Of a stretch of DNA of 54,842 nucleotides, positions 8,188 to 16,430 are shown in pieces; within the stretch, counting starts at the first letter, position 1; every line of letters starts with the position of its first letter. Under the pieces are notes generated by a model. The model made no database searches and was not told the DNA's origin. It worked only from the letters and a program-made list of their open reading frames with translations. Source of the stretch: an uncultured Pseudomonadota bacterium (GTDB lineage: Bacteria > Myxococcota_A > UBA796 > SXON01); contig CAJBVW010000102.1 of NCBI GenBank assembly GCA_903959175.1, forward strand, positions 1 through 54,842. Direction: 5' to 3'. The translations under genes were made by a program, and so were the position numbers.

Positions 8188-9215
8188 TGCTCCTCCTCTC
8201 CCTCCTCGGCTGCGACGATCCCGCGTTGGAGCCCTTCGCCGCCTCGCTCTCCTCCTGGGACGAGGGCCGCACCGCGCTCGCCGCGGGCCACCCCGCCGAC
8301 GCCGTGACCGCATTCGCGGCCGCGCGCACCAGGGATCCGGGGAGCGTCGCCCTGCGCCTCTGGGAGGCGAAAGCGCTCGCGGACGCAGGACGGCTCGACG
8401 AGGCCGACGCCCGCCTCACCGAGCTCGTCCACGCGGACCCCAAGGTGGGAGAGGCCTGGTACAACCGTGCCGCTTATCGTGCCCGAACCGGCCGTCTCGC
8501 GGAGTCCGCAGCGGACCTCCGGGAGGCGCTCGCGCTGGGGACCCGCTCCGCCCTCGAAGCCGCGGACGACCCCGACTTTGCCGCGGCGCGCGAAGATGCG
8601 GCGTTCGCCGGCATCCTCCCCGCCCAACCGCTCGAAGCGAGCGCGCACGGGCCGGACGGGTCGGTCTTCGTCGGGAGCCGTTACACGCTTAGCCTCGCGA
8701 TCACGGCGCTCCCGAAGGCGGAGCTCGTCATCGAGCGGCTCGGCGTGGACCCCGGCTGCCTCCGCCTCCAGCGGATCGTCCAGGACGACCACGCCGAGGC
8801 CGGCCAGACGCAGCGGCAGTTCGCGGTCGACCTTCGCGCCGAGGGGCCGTGCGACGCGCCGATCGGGCCCTTCGCCGTGCGGGCGGGGGCGGCCCGCCTC
8901 GCGCTCGACCCCGTCGCGGTGAAGGTCGAGGCCCCCCCGGGCGCCACGGCCGCGGTCGGGCTGCCACCGCTCCCCACCCTCGTGCCGGTGCCCGGCGCCC
9001 TCGCCCCGCCCGACGGCGGCTTCCTCGCGCGTCGCGGTTCCGACGGCGTGGTGGCGATGGGGCCGCTCGACCGCGTCATCCTCGGCGGCGGACGCCCTCC
9101 CGACGTGGTGCTCGAGTGGCGGGTGGACGGGCAGGCGCGCGCGAACGGCGGCTGGTGGCGCACCTCCGAGCCGGTGGCGCTCTCGGCGGACGGGTGGAGC
9201 GAGACCGTCCCCTGA
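8187..9215 (+). CDS. TPR-containing putative lipoprotein
   Basis: A 342-residue protein starting at the ATG that overlaps the pgeF stop. The N-terminus MLLLSLLGCDD has a lipobox (LLGC, Cys9) but almost no n-region, unusually short for a signal peptide. Two to three tetratricopeptide-like helix pairs follow (about residues 20-120; AAGHPADAVTAFAAARTRDP, then DAGRLDEADARLTELVHADP), then a beta-rich C-terminal domain (about 145-342) with two cysteines that could pair. The role is unknown; TPR lipoproteins usually scaffold envelope complexes. A hairpin lies just after the stop. Confidence 0.75.
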   Translation: MLLLSLLGCDDPALEPFAASLSSWDEGRTALAAGHPADAVTAFAAARTRDPGSVALRLWEAKALADAGRLDEADARLTELVHADPKVGEAWYNRAAYRARTGRLAESAADLREALALGTRSALEAADDPDFAAAREDAAFAGILPAQPLEASAHGPDGSVFVGSRYTLSLAITALPKAELVIERLGVDPGCLRLQRIVQDDHAEAGQTQRQFAVDLRAEGPCDAPIGPFAVRAGAARLALDPVAVKVEAPPGATAAVGLPPLPTLVPVPGALAPPDGGFLARRGSDGVVAMGPLDRVILGGGRPPDVVLEWRVDGQARANGGWWRTSEPVALSADGWSETVP

Positions 9216-9225
9216 AAACGGCGAC

Positions 9226-9249
9226 GGGCGCCCCCTGGGAGGCGCCCGA
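9226..9249. terminator. Hairpin between convergent genes
   Basis: CGGGCGCC (9226-9233) and GGCGCCCG (9242-9249) form a perfect 8-bp stem with an 8-base loop between the convergent TPR and beta-helix genes. On the minus strand it is followed by a short T-run (GTTTTC); on the plus strand there is no T-run. It may terminate the minus-strand transcript mainly. Confidence 0.45.
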
Positions 9250-9284
9250 GGCGATGTCGGGGCCAGGAGCGCCCCGAAGCGGCC

Positions 9285-12245
9285 CTACTCGGCGCAGCTG
9301 TCCGCGCAGCCGAGGTGGGTCCCGAGGACGTTACCGGAGAGGTCGTTCGTCGAGCAGGAGGCGAGAGTGACGGTGCCGCTCTCGCAGCTCATCCCGTACG
9401 CGTCGTTGCCGGTGAAGGTGTTCCCGACGACCTCTGCGGTGACGTTCGACAGCTCGAGGCCACTCCCGCCGGCCGACGCGCCGCTGACGCCCGCGAGCGA
9501 CACGGTGCCGCCGTCGAACGAGAGCGCGTCCGAGTAGGTGTCGGTCACGGTCACGTTCGAGAGCGTGGCGACGGTGGCGGCCGCGACGGTGCTGTAGGTG
9601 TAGGTCTCGTAGCTGTAGTACGCGTAGCTGTCGGAGCTGCTGATCCCGCTCCCGCCGACTCCGGCGATGCTGGAGTCGCGGATCGACAGGCTGCTGAGGC
9701 CCTCCGCGCTCACTCCGTCGCCGGTGGCGCTCGCGACGGTCAACCCGTCGAGCGTGGCGCTGCCGCCCTGGAGCGTGAGGGCGTTCCCGTACACCGTGTC
9801 GAAGGAGAGCCCGTCGACCGTCACTTCGGTGGCGGCGTCGAGGTCGGTGTAGACGTAGCTGCCGGTGGTCGAGTCGTACGCGTAGTCGTAGCTGCGCGAG
9901 GCGGCGCTGATACCGGAGCCGTACACCGTCCCGAAGTCCACGTCCGCGAGGCTGAGCGTGCCGAGGGCCGTCGTCGAGATGCCGTTGCCGCTGGCGCTCT
10001 CCACGTCCACGTTCGAGAGGTAGACCGAGCCGGCGTCGGACGGGGTGTAGTTGTAGAACAGGAACGCGCCGCTCGACACCGCGCCCGCGGTCAACCCGTC
10101 GATCTCCACGTCCGGCGCGAAGCCGTCCCACGATCCGTACATCAAGTAGCTTCCGACGTCGCCCACGGAGAGCCCGCTCACGTCGACAGACGCATTGTAG
10201 CTGTAGAGGAGGATCGAATAGGAATTTCCGACGGTGACGTCGGAGATGCTCAACGAGGCGGGGTCCTCGGTGACGGTGCTACCGTCGTCGTAGTAGGAGC
10301 CGTACGCGTAGAACACGTAGGACGAGCTCGACGAGGTGTAGCTGCCCGAGAAGTCGTTCTCGTCGTTGGGGTAGTCGTAGGAGTAGGTGACGTCGATGGG
10401 GTCAGACGCGCGCGTGGTGCCGATCTGGACGTTGCTGACCTCCACGTCGGAGGCGCTCGCGTACACGGCGTACCCGGCGATGTCGTCGAGCGTATTGTTG
10501 GCGAAGATCGCGGTGTCCGTCAGGTAGGACGCAGAGAAGACGGTGCCTTCGTAGTCGGTCCAGGAGTTGCCCGTGACCTCCACGCTGCCGGCGAGGTAGG
10601 CCCCGACGCTGCTGTCGCCGCCGACGAACGTGTTGTTGGTCACGGTGAGGGCGGCCGTGCCGTAGGCGAAGAGGTCCTGCCCCTGGCCGCCGCTGGCCTC
10701 GTACGTGTAGATGTAGTCGCCGTAGTCGTACCGGGAGTAGGCGCCGGCGCTGTTGTCGACGAAGGAGTTCCCGTCCAGCGTGAGGACGCCCTCGCTGTCG
10801 TAGACGCCGCCGTTGGCCGCGCCGTGCGTGAACGTGTTTCCGGTGAGCGTCGCCGAGCTCTGGTAGTTCACGACGGTGTAGCAGCCGTTCCCGTCGAACG
10901 TGCTGTTGGTCACCACCGCGGAGCCGAACACGTTGCTCAGGCCCCACCCGGCGTTCCCGCTCACCACGAGCCCGTCGAACGTCACGTCGGACGAGTCGTT
11001 GAGCACGCCCGCCGACTGGTTGATGTAGCCGGCGCAGGGATCGACGATCTCCGGCTCGCGGCTGTTGGTCACGGTGAGGCCGGAGACGGTGCCGGTGGCC
11101 GAGGCCACGTACGCGCCCCACCTACCGACGTTGTCCACCACGCCGCCGTTGATGTCGACCGTGGTGAGGTCCTCAGAGTCCGGGGCGACCACCCAGCCGT
11201 AGTTGTTCCAGCCCGACACGTTCACGTCGGTCAGGGCGATGGTGTCCGCGACGATGTACATGCCGCCGCACCACGGTCCGTACTTCACGCCCCAGTCGGC
11301 GTAGGCGTAGCTGCAGGACAGCTCGGAGTCGGCGGAGACGGTCGAGTCCGCCATGGTGAAGCTCGAGCCGGTCGCGTAGATGCCCTGGAGCACCGTGCCG
11401 GTCACCGAGATGCCGGTGATGTCGTAGGTCGACGCGGTCGCGTAGATCGCGAGGTAGTACGCGTCCTGGAAGGTGGTGTCGGCGAGGGTGATGTCCGCTT
11501 CGTTCGCGAAGATGCCCATGCCGTCCGCGCCGGCGACGGTGCTGCCGGACATCGAGAAGGTGGCGCCCTCAACCTGGACGGCGAAGCCGTCGGACACGTC
11601 GTCCGAGAGCATCACGGTGCCGGTGATGGTCGTGCCGGAGACGGTCACCACGGCGTCGTCCGCGACGTCGATGCCGAAGCCGCCCGGGTACTCGAAGGAG
11701 GAGTCGGCGATGCTCACGTCGCCGCCGGAGATCTGGATGCCGCCGGAGGCGGGCTCGACGACGATGAGGCCGGTGATCGCCAGGGTGGCGCCGGTGGAGG
11801 AGACCCCCCAGCTGCCCGCAGCGCCGACGGTGACGTTGGTGAGCGTGGCCTCCGCGCCGCTGCCGATCACGATGCCGGTGCGGGCGGAGGAGAGCGTCAG
11901 GTTCTCGACGGTGACGCCCATGCCCGTGATGGTGAGCGGGATGTCGGAGCCGGGGCCGGAGAGGAAGGTCCCGGCGGTCGACGCGCCGCGGATCGTGACG
12001 GGCTTGTCGACCGTGACCGCCTCGTCGTAGTTCCCGTCACACAGCTCGATCACCGCGCCGTCGGGGGCGAGGGTGACGGCGTCCGCGAGCTTTGCGTAGC
12101 CACCGCCGCCGTCCACCGTGATGCAGCCGGAGTCGTACACGACCTCGGTGTCCGCGGTGTCGTCGGTGCCGTCTCCGGTCTCCTGCTTGTCGGTCGGATC
12201 CGGGCAACCGGTGAGGAGCACGAGGAAGAGGAAGGGGCTGCGCAT
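9285..12245 (-). CDS. Large Tyr-rich right-handed beta-helix lipoprotein
   Basis: A 986-residue secreted protein. The signal MRSPFLFLVLLTGCPDP has a lipobox with Cys14, followed by a Thr/Asp/Glu linker and then a domain like those of pectate-lyase folds (GGYAKLADAV, GTYxE-like DGNYDEAVTV, PVTIRGAS). Almost all the rest consists of parallel beta-helix coils of about 22-25 residues with repeating G.S.....ITG, VTV.N and LSL.DV patterns. Several coils carry inserted loops very rich in Tyr and Ser (SYDYAYDS, SYAYYSYETYTYS, GSYTSSSSSYVFYAYGSYY). No acidic catalytic cluster of a polysaccharide lyase could be assigned. It is likely a surface-anchored binding or adhesive protein. It is divergent from the carboxylase gene. 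Confidence 0.85.
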   Translation of the reverse strand: MRSPFLFLVLLTGCPDPTDKQETGDGTDDTADTEVVYDSGCITVDGGGGYAKLADAVTLAPDGAVIELCDGNYDEAVTVDKPVTIRGASTAGTFLSGPGSDIPLTITGMGVTVENLTLSSARTGIVIGSGAEATLTNVTVGAAGSWGVSSTGATLAITGLIVVEPASGGIQISGGDVSIADSSFEYPGGFGIDVADDAVVTVSGTTITGTVMLSDDVSDGFAVQVEGATFSMSGSTVAGADGMGIFANEADITLADTTFQDAYYLAIYATASTYDITGISVTGTVLQGIYATGSSFTMADSTVSADSELSCSYAYADWGVKYGPWCGGMYIVADTIALTDVNVSGWNNYGWVVAPDSEDLTTVDINGGVVDNVGRWGAYVASATGTVSGLTVTNSREPEIVDPCAGYINQSAGVLNDSSDVTFDGLVVSGNAGWGLSNVFGSAVVTNSTFDGNGCYTVVNYQSSATLTGNTFTHGAANGGVYDSEGVLTLDGNSFVDNSAGAYSRYDYGDYIYTYEASGGQGQDLFAYGTAALTVTNNTFVGGDSSVGAYLAGSVEVTGNSWTDYEGTVFSASYLTDTAIFANNTLDDIAGYAVYASASDVEVSNVQIGTTRASDPIDVTYSYDYPNDENDFSGSYTSSSSSYVFYAYGSYYDDGSTVTEDPASLSISDVTVGNSYSILLYSYNASVDVSGLSVGDVGSYLMYGSWDGFAPDVEIDGLTAGAVSSGAFLFYNYTPSDAGSVYLSNVDVESASGNGISTTALGTLSLADVDFGTVYGSGISAASRSYDYAYDSTTGSYVYTDLDAATEVTVDGLSFDTVYGNALTLQGGSATLDGLTVASATGDGVSAEGLSSLSIRDSSIAGVGGSGISSSDSYAYYSYETYTYSTVAAATVATLSNVTVTDTYSDALSFDGGTVSLAGVSGASAGGSGLELSNVTAEVVGNTFTGNDAYGMSCESGTVTLASCSTNDLSGNVLGTHLGCADSCAE

Positions 12246-12291
12246 GACAGAGGTCTCCACGACTCGGCACGGTACCGCCACACAGGCTGAT

Positions 12292-12331
12292 CCACAAGCG
12301 CACGCGCGTGCTACGTGGGCGCTCCTTGTGG
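12292..12331. promoter_or_regulatory. Nested inverted repeats in the leader of the acyl-CoA carboxylase gene
   Basis: CCACAAG (12292-12298) and CTTGTGG (12325-12331) are inverted repeats that flank a perfect 12-bp palindrome GCACGCGCGTGC (12300-12311). The right arm runs into the GGAAGG ribosome binding site (12330-12335). The arrangement sits in the 95-bp divergent space between the beta-helix lipoprotein and the carboxylase and could be an operator or an mRNA structure. Confidence 0.35.
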
Positions 12332-12340
12332 AAGGTGCGT

Positions 12341-13897
12341 GTGGACACCGAACGTCGTCAGATGCTGGACCGCCTCGAACGCTTGAACGCCCTCGCCGAG
12401 GAGGGAGGGGGAGTCGACGCCATCGAGCGTCAGCACGCCCGCGGGAAACTGACCGCGCGCGAGCGGGTCGATCGCCTGCTCGATCCTGGTACATTCCGTG
12501 AGCTGGACAAGTTCGTCGTGCACCGATGCAACGACTTCGGCATGGACCAGACGCGCATCCCCGGCGACGGCGTGGTCACCGGCTACGGCCGGATCGAGGG
12601 CCGGCTGGTCTACGTGTTCGCCCAGGACTTCACTGTCTTTGGCGGGTCGTTGTCCGGCGCGTACGCCAAGAAGATCTGTAAGGTGCTCGACCTCGCGCTG
12701 AAGAACGGCGCGCCGGTCATCGGCCTGAACGACTCCGGCGGCGCGCGCATCCAGGAAGGGGTGGAGAGCCTCGGCGGCTACGCCGACATCTTCCTGCGCA
12801 ACACCCTCGCCTCCGGCGTAGTGCCCCAGCTCTCCACGATCCTCGGCCCCTGCGCCGGCGGCGCGGTGTACAGCCCGGCGATCACCGACTTCATCGTGAT
12901 GACCCGCGCCACGAGCTTCATGTTCGTGACCGGGCCCGACGTGATCAAGGCCGTGACCCACGAAGAGGTCACCCAGGAGCGTCTCGGGGGCGCCGACACG
13001 CACACGCAGATCAGCGGCGTGGCGCACTTCGCGGCGATCGACGAAGCGGGAGCCATCGCGGTGACGCGAGAGATCCTCTCGTACATCCCCCAGAACAACC
13101 TGGAGGAAGCGCCCCGTAAGGCGACGGACGATCCCCCGGATCGCCTCATCCCGGCGCTCGACGAGCTCGTCCCGACGAACCCGAACAAGCCCTACGACAT
13201 CAAGGATCTCATCCACGCGGTCGCGGACGACGGCGGCTTCCTCGAGGTCCAGCCGGAGTACGCGGCGAACGTGGTGGTCGGCTTCTGCCGCCTCGGCGGG
13301 CGCAGCGTGGGCGTCATCGCGAACCAGCCCGCGGTGCTCGCGGGCGTGCTCGACGTGAACGCGTCGGTGAAGGCCGCGCGCTTCGTCCGCTTCTGCGACG
13401 CCTTCAACATCCCGCTCTGGGTCATCGAGGACGTGCCCGGCTTCCTCCCTGGCACCGCGCAGGAGTTCGGCGGCATCATCAAGCACGGCGCGAAGCTGCT
13501 CTACGCCTTCGCCGAGGCGACGGTGCCGAAGGTGACGCTCATCACCCGCAAGGCCTACGGCGGCGCGTACTGCGTGATGAACAGCAAGCACCTCCGCGCC
13601 GACCTCAACCTCGCCTGGCCGACCGCCGAGATCGCGGTCATGGGCGCGGACGGCGCGGTGAACATCATCCATCGCCGCGAGATCGCGGTGGCCACGGATC
13701 CGGTCGCCAAGAAGGCCGAGCTCGTCGCCACCTACAAGGAGCGTTTCGCGAACCCCTACCGCGCGGCCGAGCTCGGCTTCGTGGACGAGATCCTCGTGCC
13801 GCGCGAGACGCGGGCCCGGCTCGTCGAGGCATTCGACGCCCTCGAGAACAAGCGGGACTCCAACCCGCCCCGCAAGCACGGAAACATCCCCCTCTGA
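12341..13897 (+). CDS. pccB: Acyl-CoA (propionyl-/acetyl-CoA) carboxylase, carboxyltransferase beta subunit
   Basis: A 518-residue biotin-dependent carboxyltransferase that transfers CO2 from carboxybiotin to an acyl-CoA. The N-terminal half has the crotonase-like acyl-CoA site ([20 protein letters not shown]-type segment near residue 125, [12 protein letters not shown] near 165); the C-terminal half has the biotin-side motifs ([46 protein letters not shown]). Length and motifs fit PccB/AccD5-type subunits, not E. coli AccD, which has a zinc ribbon. Start: GTG 12341, 5 bases after GGAAGG. The biotinylated alpha subunit is not adjacent. Substrate specificity (propionyl, acetyl, methylmalonyl) is not certain. 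Confidence 0.92.
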   Translation: MDTERRQMLDRLERLNALAEEGGGVDAIERQHARGKLTARERVDRLLDPGTFRELDKFVVHRCNDFGMDQTRIPGDGVVTGYGRIEGRLVYVFAQDFTVFGGSLSGAYAKKICKVLDLALKNGAPVIGLNDSGGARIQEGVESLGGYADIFLRNTLASGVVPQLSTILGPCAGGAVYSPAITDFIVMTRATSFMFVTGPDVIKAVTHEEVTQERLGGADTHTQISGVAHFAAIDEAGAIAVTREILSYIPQNNLEEAPRKATDDPPDRLIPALDELVPTNPNKPYDIKDLIHAVADDGGFLEVQPEYAANVVVGFCRLGGRSVGVIANQPAVLAGVLDVNASVKAARFVRFCDAFNIPLWVIEDVPGFLPGTAQEFGGIIKHGAKLLYAFAEATVPKVTLITRKAYGGAYCVMNSKHLRADLNLAWPTAEIAVMGADGAVNIIHRREIAVATDPVAKKAELVATYKERFANPYRAAELGFVDEILVPRETRARLVEAFDALENKRDSNPPRKHGNIPL

Positions 13898-13931
13898 GCG
13901 TCGATGCGCGCCTCGAAAGGGCTCGCGACGC

Positions 13932-13977
13932 TTGACGACAGAGCCTCGAGGTCATAATGGCCCGGGCTCGCAAGCCC
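13932..13977 (+). promoter_or_regulatory. Putative sigma-70 promoter and leader hairpin of rpsP operon
   Basis: TTGACG (13932-13937) and CATAAT (13953-13958), 15 bases apart, resemble -35 and -10 elements; transcription would start near 13965. A small hairpin GGGCT-CGCA-AGCCC (13964-13977) would then form the very 5' end of the mRNA, just before the AGGAAG ribosome binding site at 13978-13983. The AT-rich -10 stands out in this GC-rich DNA. Confidence 0.55.
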
Positions 13978-13988
13978 AGGAAGAATTC

Positions 13989-14252
13989 ATGGTCCGCATC
14001 CGCCTTACCCGCCTCGGCGCCAAGAAGAAGCCCTTCTACCGCGTCGTCGTCTCTGACTCCCGCTCGCCCCGCGACGGCCGCAGCATCGAGTCCATCGGTC
14101 ACTACAACCCGATGGTCGAGCCCCCGGTGGTCTCCATCGATCTCGCGCGCGCCGACTACTGGCTCTCCAAGGGCGCCCAGCCCTCCGAGACCGTGGGCAG
14201 CCTGCTCAAGAAGGCCCGCGCCGCCGCGCCCCCGGTCGAGAGCCAGGCGTGA
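13989..14252 (+). CDS. rpsP: 30S ribosomal protein S16
   Basis: An 87-residue ribosomal protein with the S16 core: [20 protein letters not shown], then [18 protein letters not shown] and a C-terminal segment ending in the Ala-rich tail. S16 binds 16S rRNA in the 5' domain and helps 30S assembly. ATG 13989 is preceded by AGGAAG at a spacing of 5. It leads the conserved rpsP-khpA-rimM-trmD cluster; its stop overlaps the khpA GTG by 4 bp. Confidence 0.97.
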   Translation: MVRIRLTRLGAKKKPFYRVVVSDSRSPRDGRSIESIGHYNPMVEPPVVSIDLARADYWLSKGAQPSETVGSLLKKARAAAPPVESQA

Positions 14253-14497
14253 AGGCGCTCGTCGACCACGTCGTCCGCCACCTCGTCGCTAACCCCGACG
14301 CGATGCGGCTGAACACGGTCGAAGGGGAGGCCTCTGTGCTCATCGAGCTCACGGTCGCTCCCGAGGACGTTGCGAAGGTCAAGGGGCCGGACGGCGAGAC
14401 GCTGCGGGCAATCCGCACCGTCCTCTCCGCGGCTGCTGGCCGGCGCAAGGCTGTCCTCGAGCTGCTCGAGCCCGGCGCAAGCCGCGGCGAAGAGTAG
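14249..14497 (+). CDS. khpA: KH-domain RNA-binding protein KhpA
   Basis: An 82-residue single KH-domain protein, usual between rpsP and rimM. The GXXG loop is GPDG in [16 protein letters not shown]. In Gram-positive bacteria KhpA pairs with KhpB/Jag and affects cell-wall growth and sRNA binding. It starts with GTG inside the rpsP stop (GTGA). The TAG stop at 14495-14497 is in the same frame as rimM and only 6 bases upstream of the likely rimM start. Confidence 0.93.
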   Translation: MKALVDHVVRHLVANPDAMRLNTVEGEASVLIELTVAPEDVAKVKGPDGETLRAIRTVLSAAAGRRKAVLELLEPGASRGEE

Positions 14498-14503
14498 CTT
14501 CCC

Positions 14504-15013
14504 CTGGACGAGGTCGTTCTCGGGGAAGTGAACGGCGTTTTCGGCGTTCACGGCGAGGTGCGGGTCATGCTGCACCACCGCGAAGGCCAGACGTTGTTCG
14601 CGGCGCGCTCCGTCACGCTCGTCTCTCCCACCGGAGAGCGGCGCACGGTGCGCGTCGTTGCGCGTCCGGGTGCCGGAAAACGCGTGCTCGCGCGGATCGA
14701 GGGGATCACCTCCCCGGAAGCGGCGGCCACCCTCATGGGCTGGGCCATCGTCGTCGACCGCACCGAGCTGCCTCCTGCCGCCGAGGGGGAGTACTACATC
14801 CACGATCTGCTCGACCTCCCCGTCTTCGACGACGCTGGTGTTTCCCTGGGAACCCTCGCGGACGTGGTGGCGGGTAAGGAGCGGGACATCTGGGTCATCC
14901 AGACCGACGCGGGGGAGGGGTTCGTGATCGCCTCGCCCGAGAACGTCGTGTCGGTGGATGTGCCGGGTCGTCGCCTCGTCGTCGCCGTCGGGGCCTTGAG
15001 CCTGGGCGAATGA
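14504..15013 (+). CDS. rimM: Ribosome maturation factor RimM
   Basis: A 16S rRNA processing factor that binds S19 and helps mature the 30S head. It has the N-terminal beta-barrel ending in HGEVRV and the C-terminal PRC-barrel (EYYIHDLLDLPVFDDAG, LADVVAGKERDIWVI). The first ordinary start, GTG 14528, would remove the opening strand. The family consensus 'VG.I...HG..GEV.V' is encoded upstream as VVLGEVNGVFGVHGEVRV, in frame from a CTG at 14504 directly after the khpA stop. I therefore place the start at CTG 14504 (169 aa); GTG 14528 (161 aa) is the alternative. A GAAGAG at the khpA end could act as ribosome binding site. Confidence 0.85.
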   Translation: MDEVVLGEVNGVFGVHGEVRVMLHHREGQTLFAARSVTLVSPTGERRTVRVVARPGAGKRVLARIEGITSPEAAATLMGWAIVVDRTELPPAAEGEYYIHDLLDLPVFDDAGVSLGTLADVVAGKERDIWVIQTDAGEGFVIASPENVVSVDVPGRRLVVAVGALSLGE

Positions 15014-15032
15014 CGACGGAGCGGACGGTCTG

Positions 15033-15710
15033 ATGCGGTTCGACGTGCTCACGCTCTTCCCCGAGATGGTGGAAGGGCCGCTGCGTCACTCGATGATCGG
15101 CCGCGGGATCGAGGCCGGTCGCCTCGAGCTCGGCGTGCACGACATCCGCACGCATGGACTCGGGCGCCACCGCACGGTGGACGATGCGCCCTTCGGCGGC
15201 GGCAGCGGCATGGTGATGCGGGTGGACGTGCTCGATCCCGCCATCGCCGCGGTGCGGCGGCCGGACAGCCATGTGGTGCTCTTCGAGCCCTCCGGTGCGC
15301 GGTTCGACCAGAGGATGGCAGAGCGCTTCGCGACGCTTCCGCACCTCGTGCTCATCTGCGGCCACTACGAGGGCATCGACGCGCGCGTGCGCGAGCACCT
15401 CGTCGACGAGACCGTGTCCATCGGCGACTACGTGCTCACCGGCGGCGAATACGCGGCGCTCGTCGTGGTCGACGCGACGGCGCGGCTGCTCCCGGGCGTG
15501 CTCGGGAACGCCACCAGCGCCATGGACGAGTCCTTCTCGTCGGGCACCCTCGAGTACCCGCACTACACGCGCCCCCGCGAGTACCGCGGGTGGCCGGTGC
15601 CCGACGTCCTTCTCTCGGGGAACCACGGGAAGGTCGAGAAGTGGCGCAGGGAGCAGTCGCTGCTGCGCACGGCCGCGATCCGGCCCGACCTGGCGCGTAA
15701 GGGCGACTGA
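15033..15710 (+). CDS. trmD: tRNA (guanine-37-N1)-methyltransferase
   Basis: A 225-residue SPOUT methyltransferase that methylates G37 in tRNAs to prevent +1 frameshifting. The N-terminus MRFDVLTLFPEM, the FGGGSGMVM motif, CGHYEGIDARV and the trefoil-knot SAM site IGDYVLTGGEYAALVVVDA are all present, as is the C-terminal SGNHGKVEKWRREQSL. It lies 19 bp after rimM. The usual next gene, rplS, is missing; the cluster is followed instead by rpsO and pnp. Confidence 0.97.
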   Translation: MRFDVLTLFPEMVEGPLRHSMIGRGIEAGRLELGVHDIRTHGLGRHRTVDDAPFGGGSGMVMRVDVLDPAIAAVRRPDSHVVLFEPSGARFDQRMAERFATLPHLVLICGHYEGIDARVREHLVDETVSIGDYVLTGGEYAALVVVDATARLLPGVLGNATSAMDESFSSGTLEYPHYTRPREYRGWPVPDVLLSGNHGKVEKWRREQSLLRTAAIRPDLARKGD

Positions 15711-15736
15711 ACCTGCCTGCGCCGGGGACTGAACAC

Positions 15737-15765
15737 TTGACGCCCTCGCGCTGCTGCGCTACATG
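15737..15765 (+). promoter_or_regulatory. Putative sigma-70 promoter of rpsO
   Basis: TTGACG (15737-15742) and TACATG (15760-15765) are 17 bases apart in the 175-bp trmD-rpsO gap, giving an mRNA leader of about 115 bases before rpsO. The -35 matches 5 of 6 consensus positions, the -10 only 3 of 6. Confidence 0.45.
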
Positions 15766-15885
15766 CCGCGGCCAACCCGATCGCTGCAACCAGGCGGGAT
15801 GGGGCGCCTCTCGAGTCGTAGTTTCGACCGATGTGCCCCAGGCCATGCCCACCCGGCAGTGGCGACGTAGACAAGGAGACTGACC

Positions 15886-16155
15886 ATGGCCATGACCGAC
15901 GAGCGGAAGGCGGAGATTATCGCCAACTTCCGCATCAATGAAGTTGACGCTGGATCCCCCGAAGTCCAGGTCGCGCTCCTCACCGAGCGCATCAACTACC
16001 TGCAGCCCCACTTCAAGGACCACTCCAAGGACCACCACTCCCGTCGTGGTCTCCTGAAGATGGTCGGTCAGCGCCGCCGCCTCCTCCGGTACCTCAAGGG
16101 TATCGACCGGGCGCGGTACGAGAGCGTGGTGGCCCGCCTGGGTCTCCGCCGCTGA
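15886..16155 (+). CDS. rpsO: 30S ribosomal protein S15
   Basis: An 89-residue S15. The four-helix rRNA-binding pattern is clear: [20 protein letters not shown], then [29 protein letters not shown] and [21 protein letters not shown]15 is a primary 16S rRNA binder at the 30S platform. An AAGGAG precedes ATG 15886. A clear intrinsic terminator follows 7 bases after the stop, so pnp is probably transcribed both by read-through and from its own signals. Confidence 0.97.
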   Translation: MAMTDERKAEIIANFRINEVDAGSPEVQVALLTERINYLQPHFKDHSKDHHSRRGLLKMVGQRRRLLRYLKGIDRARYESVVARLGLRR

Positions 16156-16162
16156 ATCGGGA

Positions 16163-16194
16163 AACGGCAGCTTCGGCTGCCGTTCGTTCTTTTC
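16163..16194 (+). terminator. Rho-independent terminator after rpsO
   Basis: AACGGCAGC (16163-16171), loop TTCG, GCTGCCGTT (16176-16184) make a perfect 9-bp stem with a very stable tetraloop, followed by a T-rich run (CGTTCTTTT) to 16193. It is the clearest intrinsic terminator in the window. Confidence 0.85.
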
Positions 16195-16210
16195 GCTACA
16201 ACTAGTTTTC

Positions 16211-16227
16211 AACCCCCCGAAGGGGTT
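16211..16227 (+). promoter_or_regulatory. Short hairpin in the rpsO-pnp gap
   Basis: AACCCC (16211-16216) and GGGGTT (16222-16227) pair around a CCGAA loop. It has no T-run and lies in the 275-bp rpsO-pnp gap, so it may be a processing or leader element rather than a terminator. Confidence 0.35.
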
Positions 16228-16381
16228 CCTCCGCTTCGCAGACCTCCGCGGGCTGAGCGCGGCCACACCATCGAGGAATGGTGGGGGCTCGAGCTCATTC
16301 CGGGCAGGTCTACGGTGCCTGTGGACCGAGGGAACCTTCACGGTGGGTCAACCGCGCGCCCGGACGAACCGGTGCGCGCTC

Positions 16382-16411
16382 GCCCGATGCGGATCCGAGA
16401 TCCGTTCGGGC
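16382..16411 (+). promoter_or_regulatory. Stem-loop in the pnp leader
   Basis: An outer 6-bp stem GCCCGA/TCGGGC (16382-16387, 16406-16411) and an inner 5-bp stem GGATC/GATCC (16391-16395, 16399-16403) with a CGA loop form an interrupted hairpin 8 bases before the GAGGTT ribosome binding site of pnp. In E. coli pnp is autoregulated through RNase III cleavage of a leader hairpin; this structure is in the corresponding place. Confidence 0.4.
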
Positions 16412-16430
16412 CTACTCACGAGGTTCCACC

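Noticed and set aside
9315-12290. 991-codon open frame on the plus strand opposite the beta-helix gene
   Set aside because: Composition is that of GC-rich antisense (Val/Arg/Gly/Ala) without any domain; the minus strand has a lipobox signal and clear beta-helix repeats.
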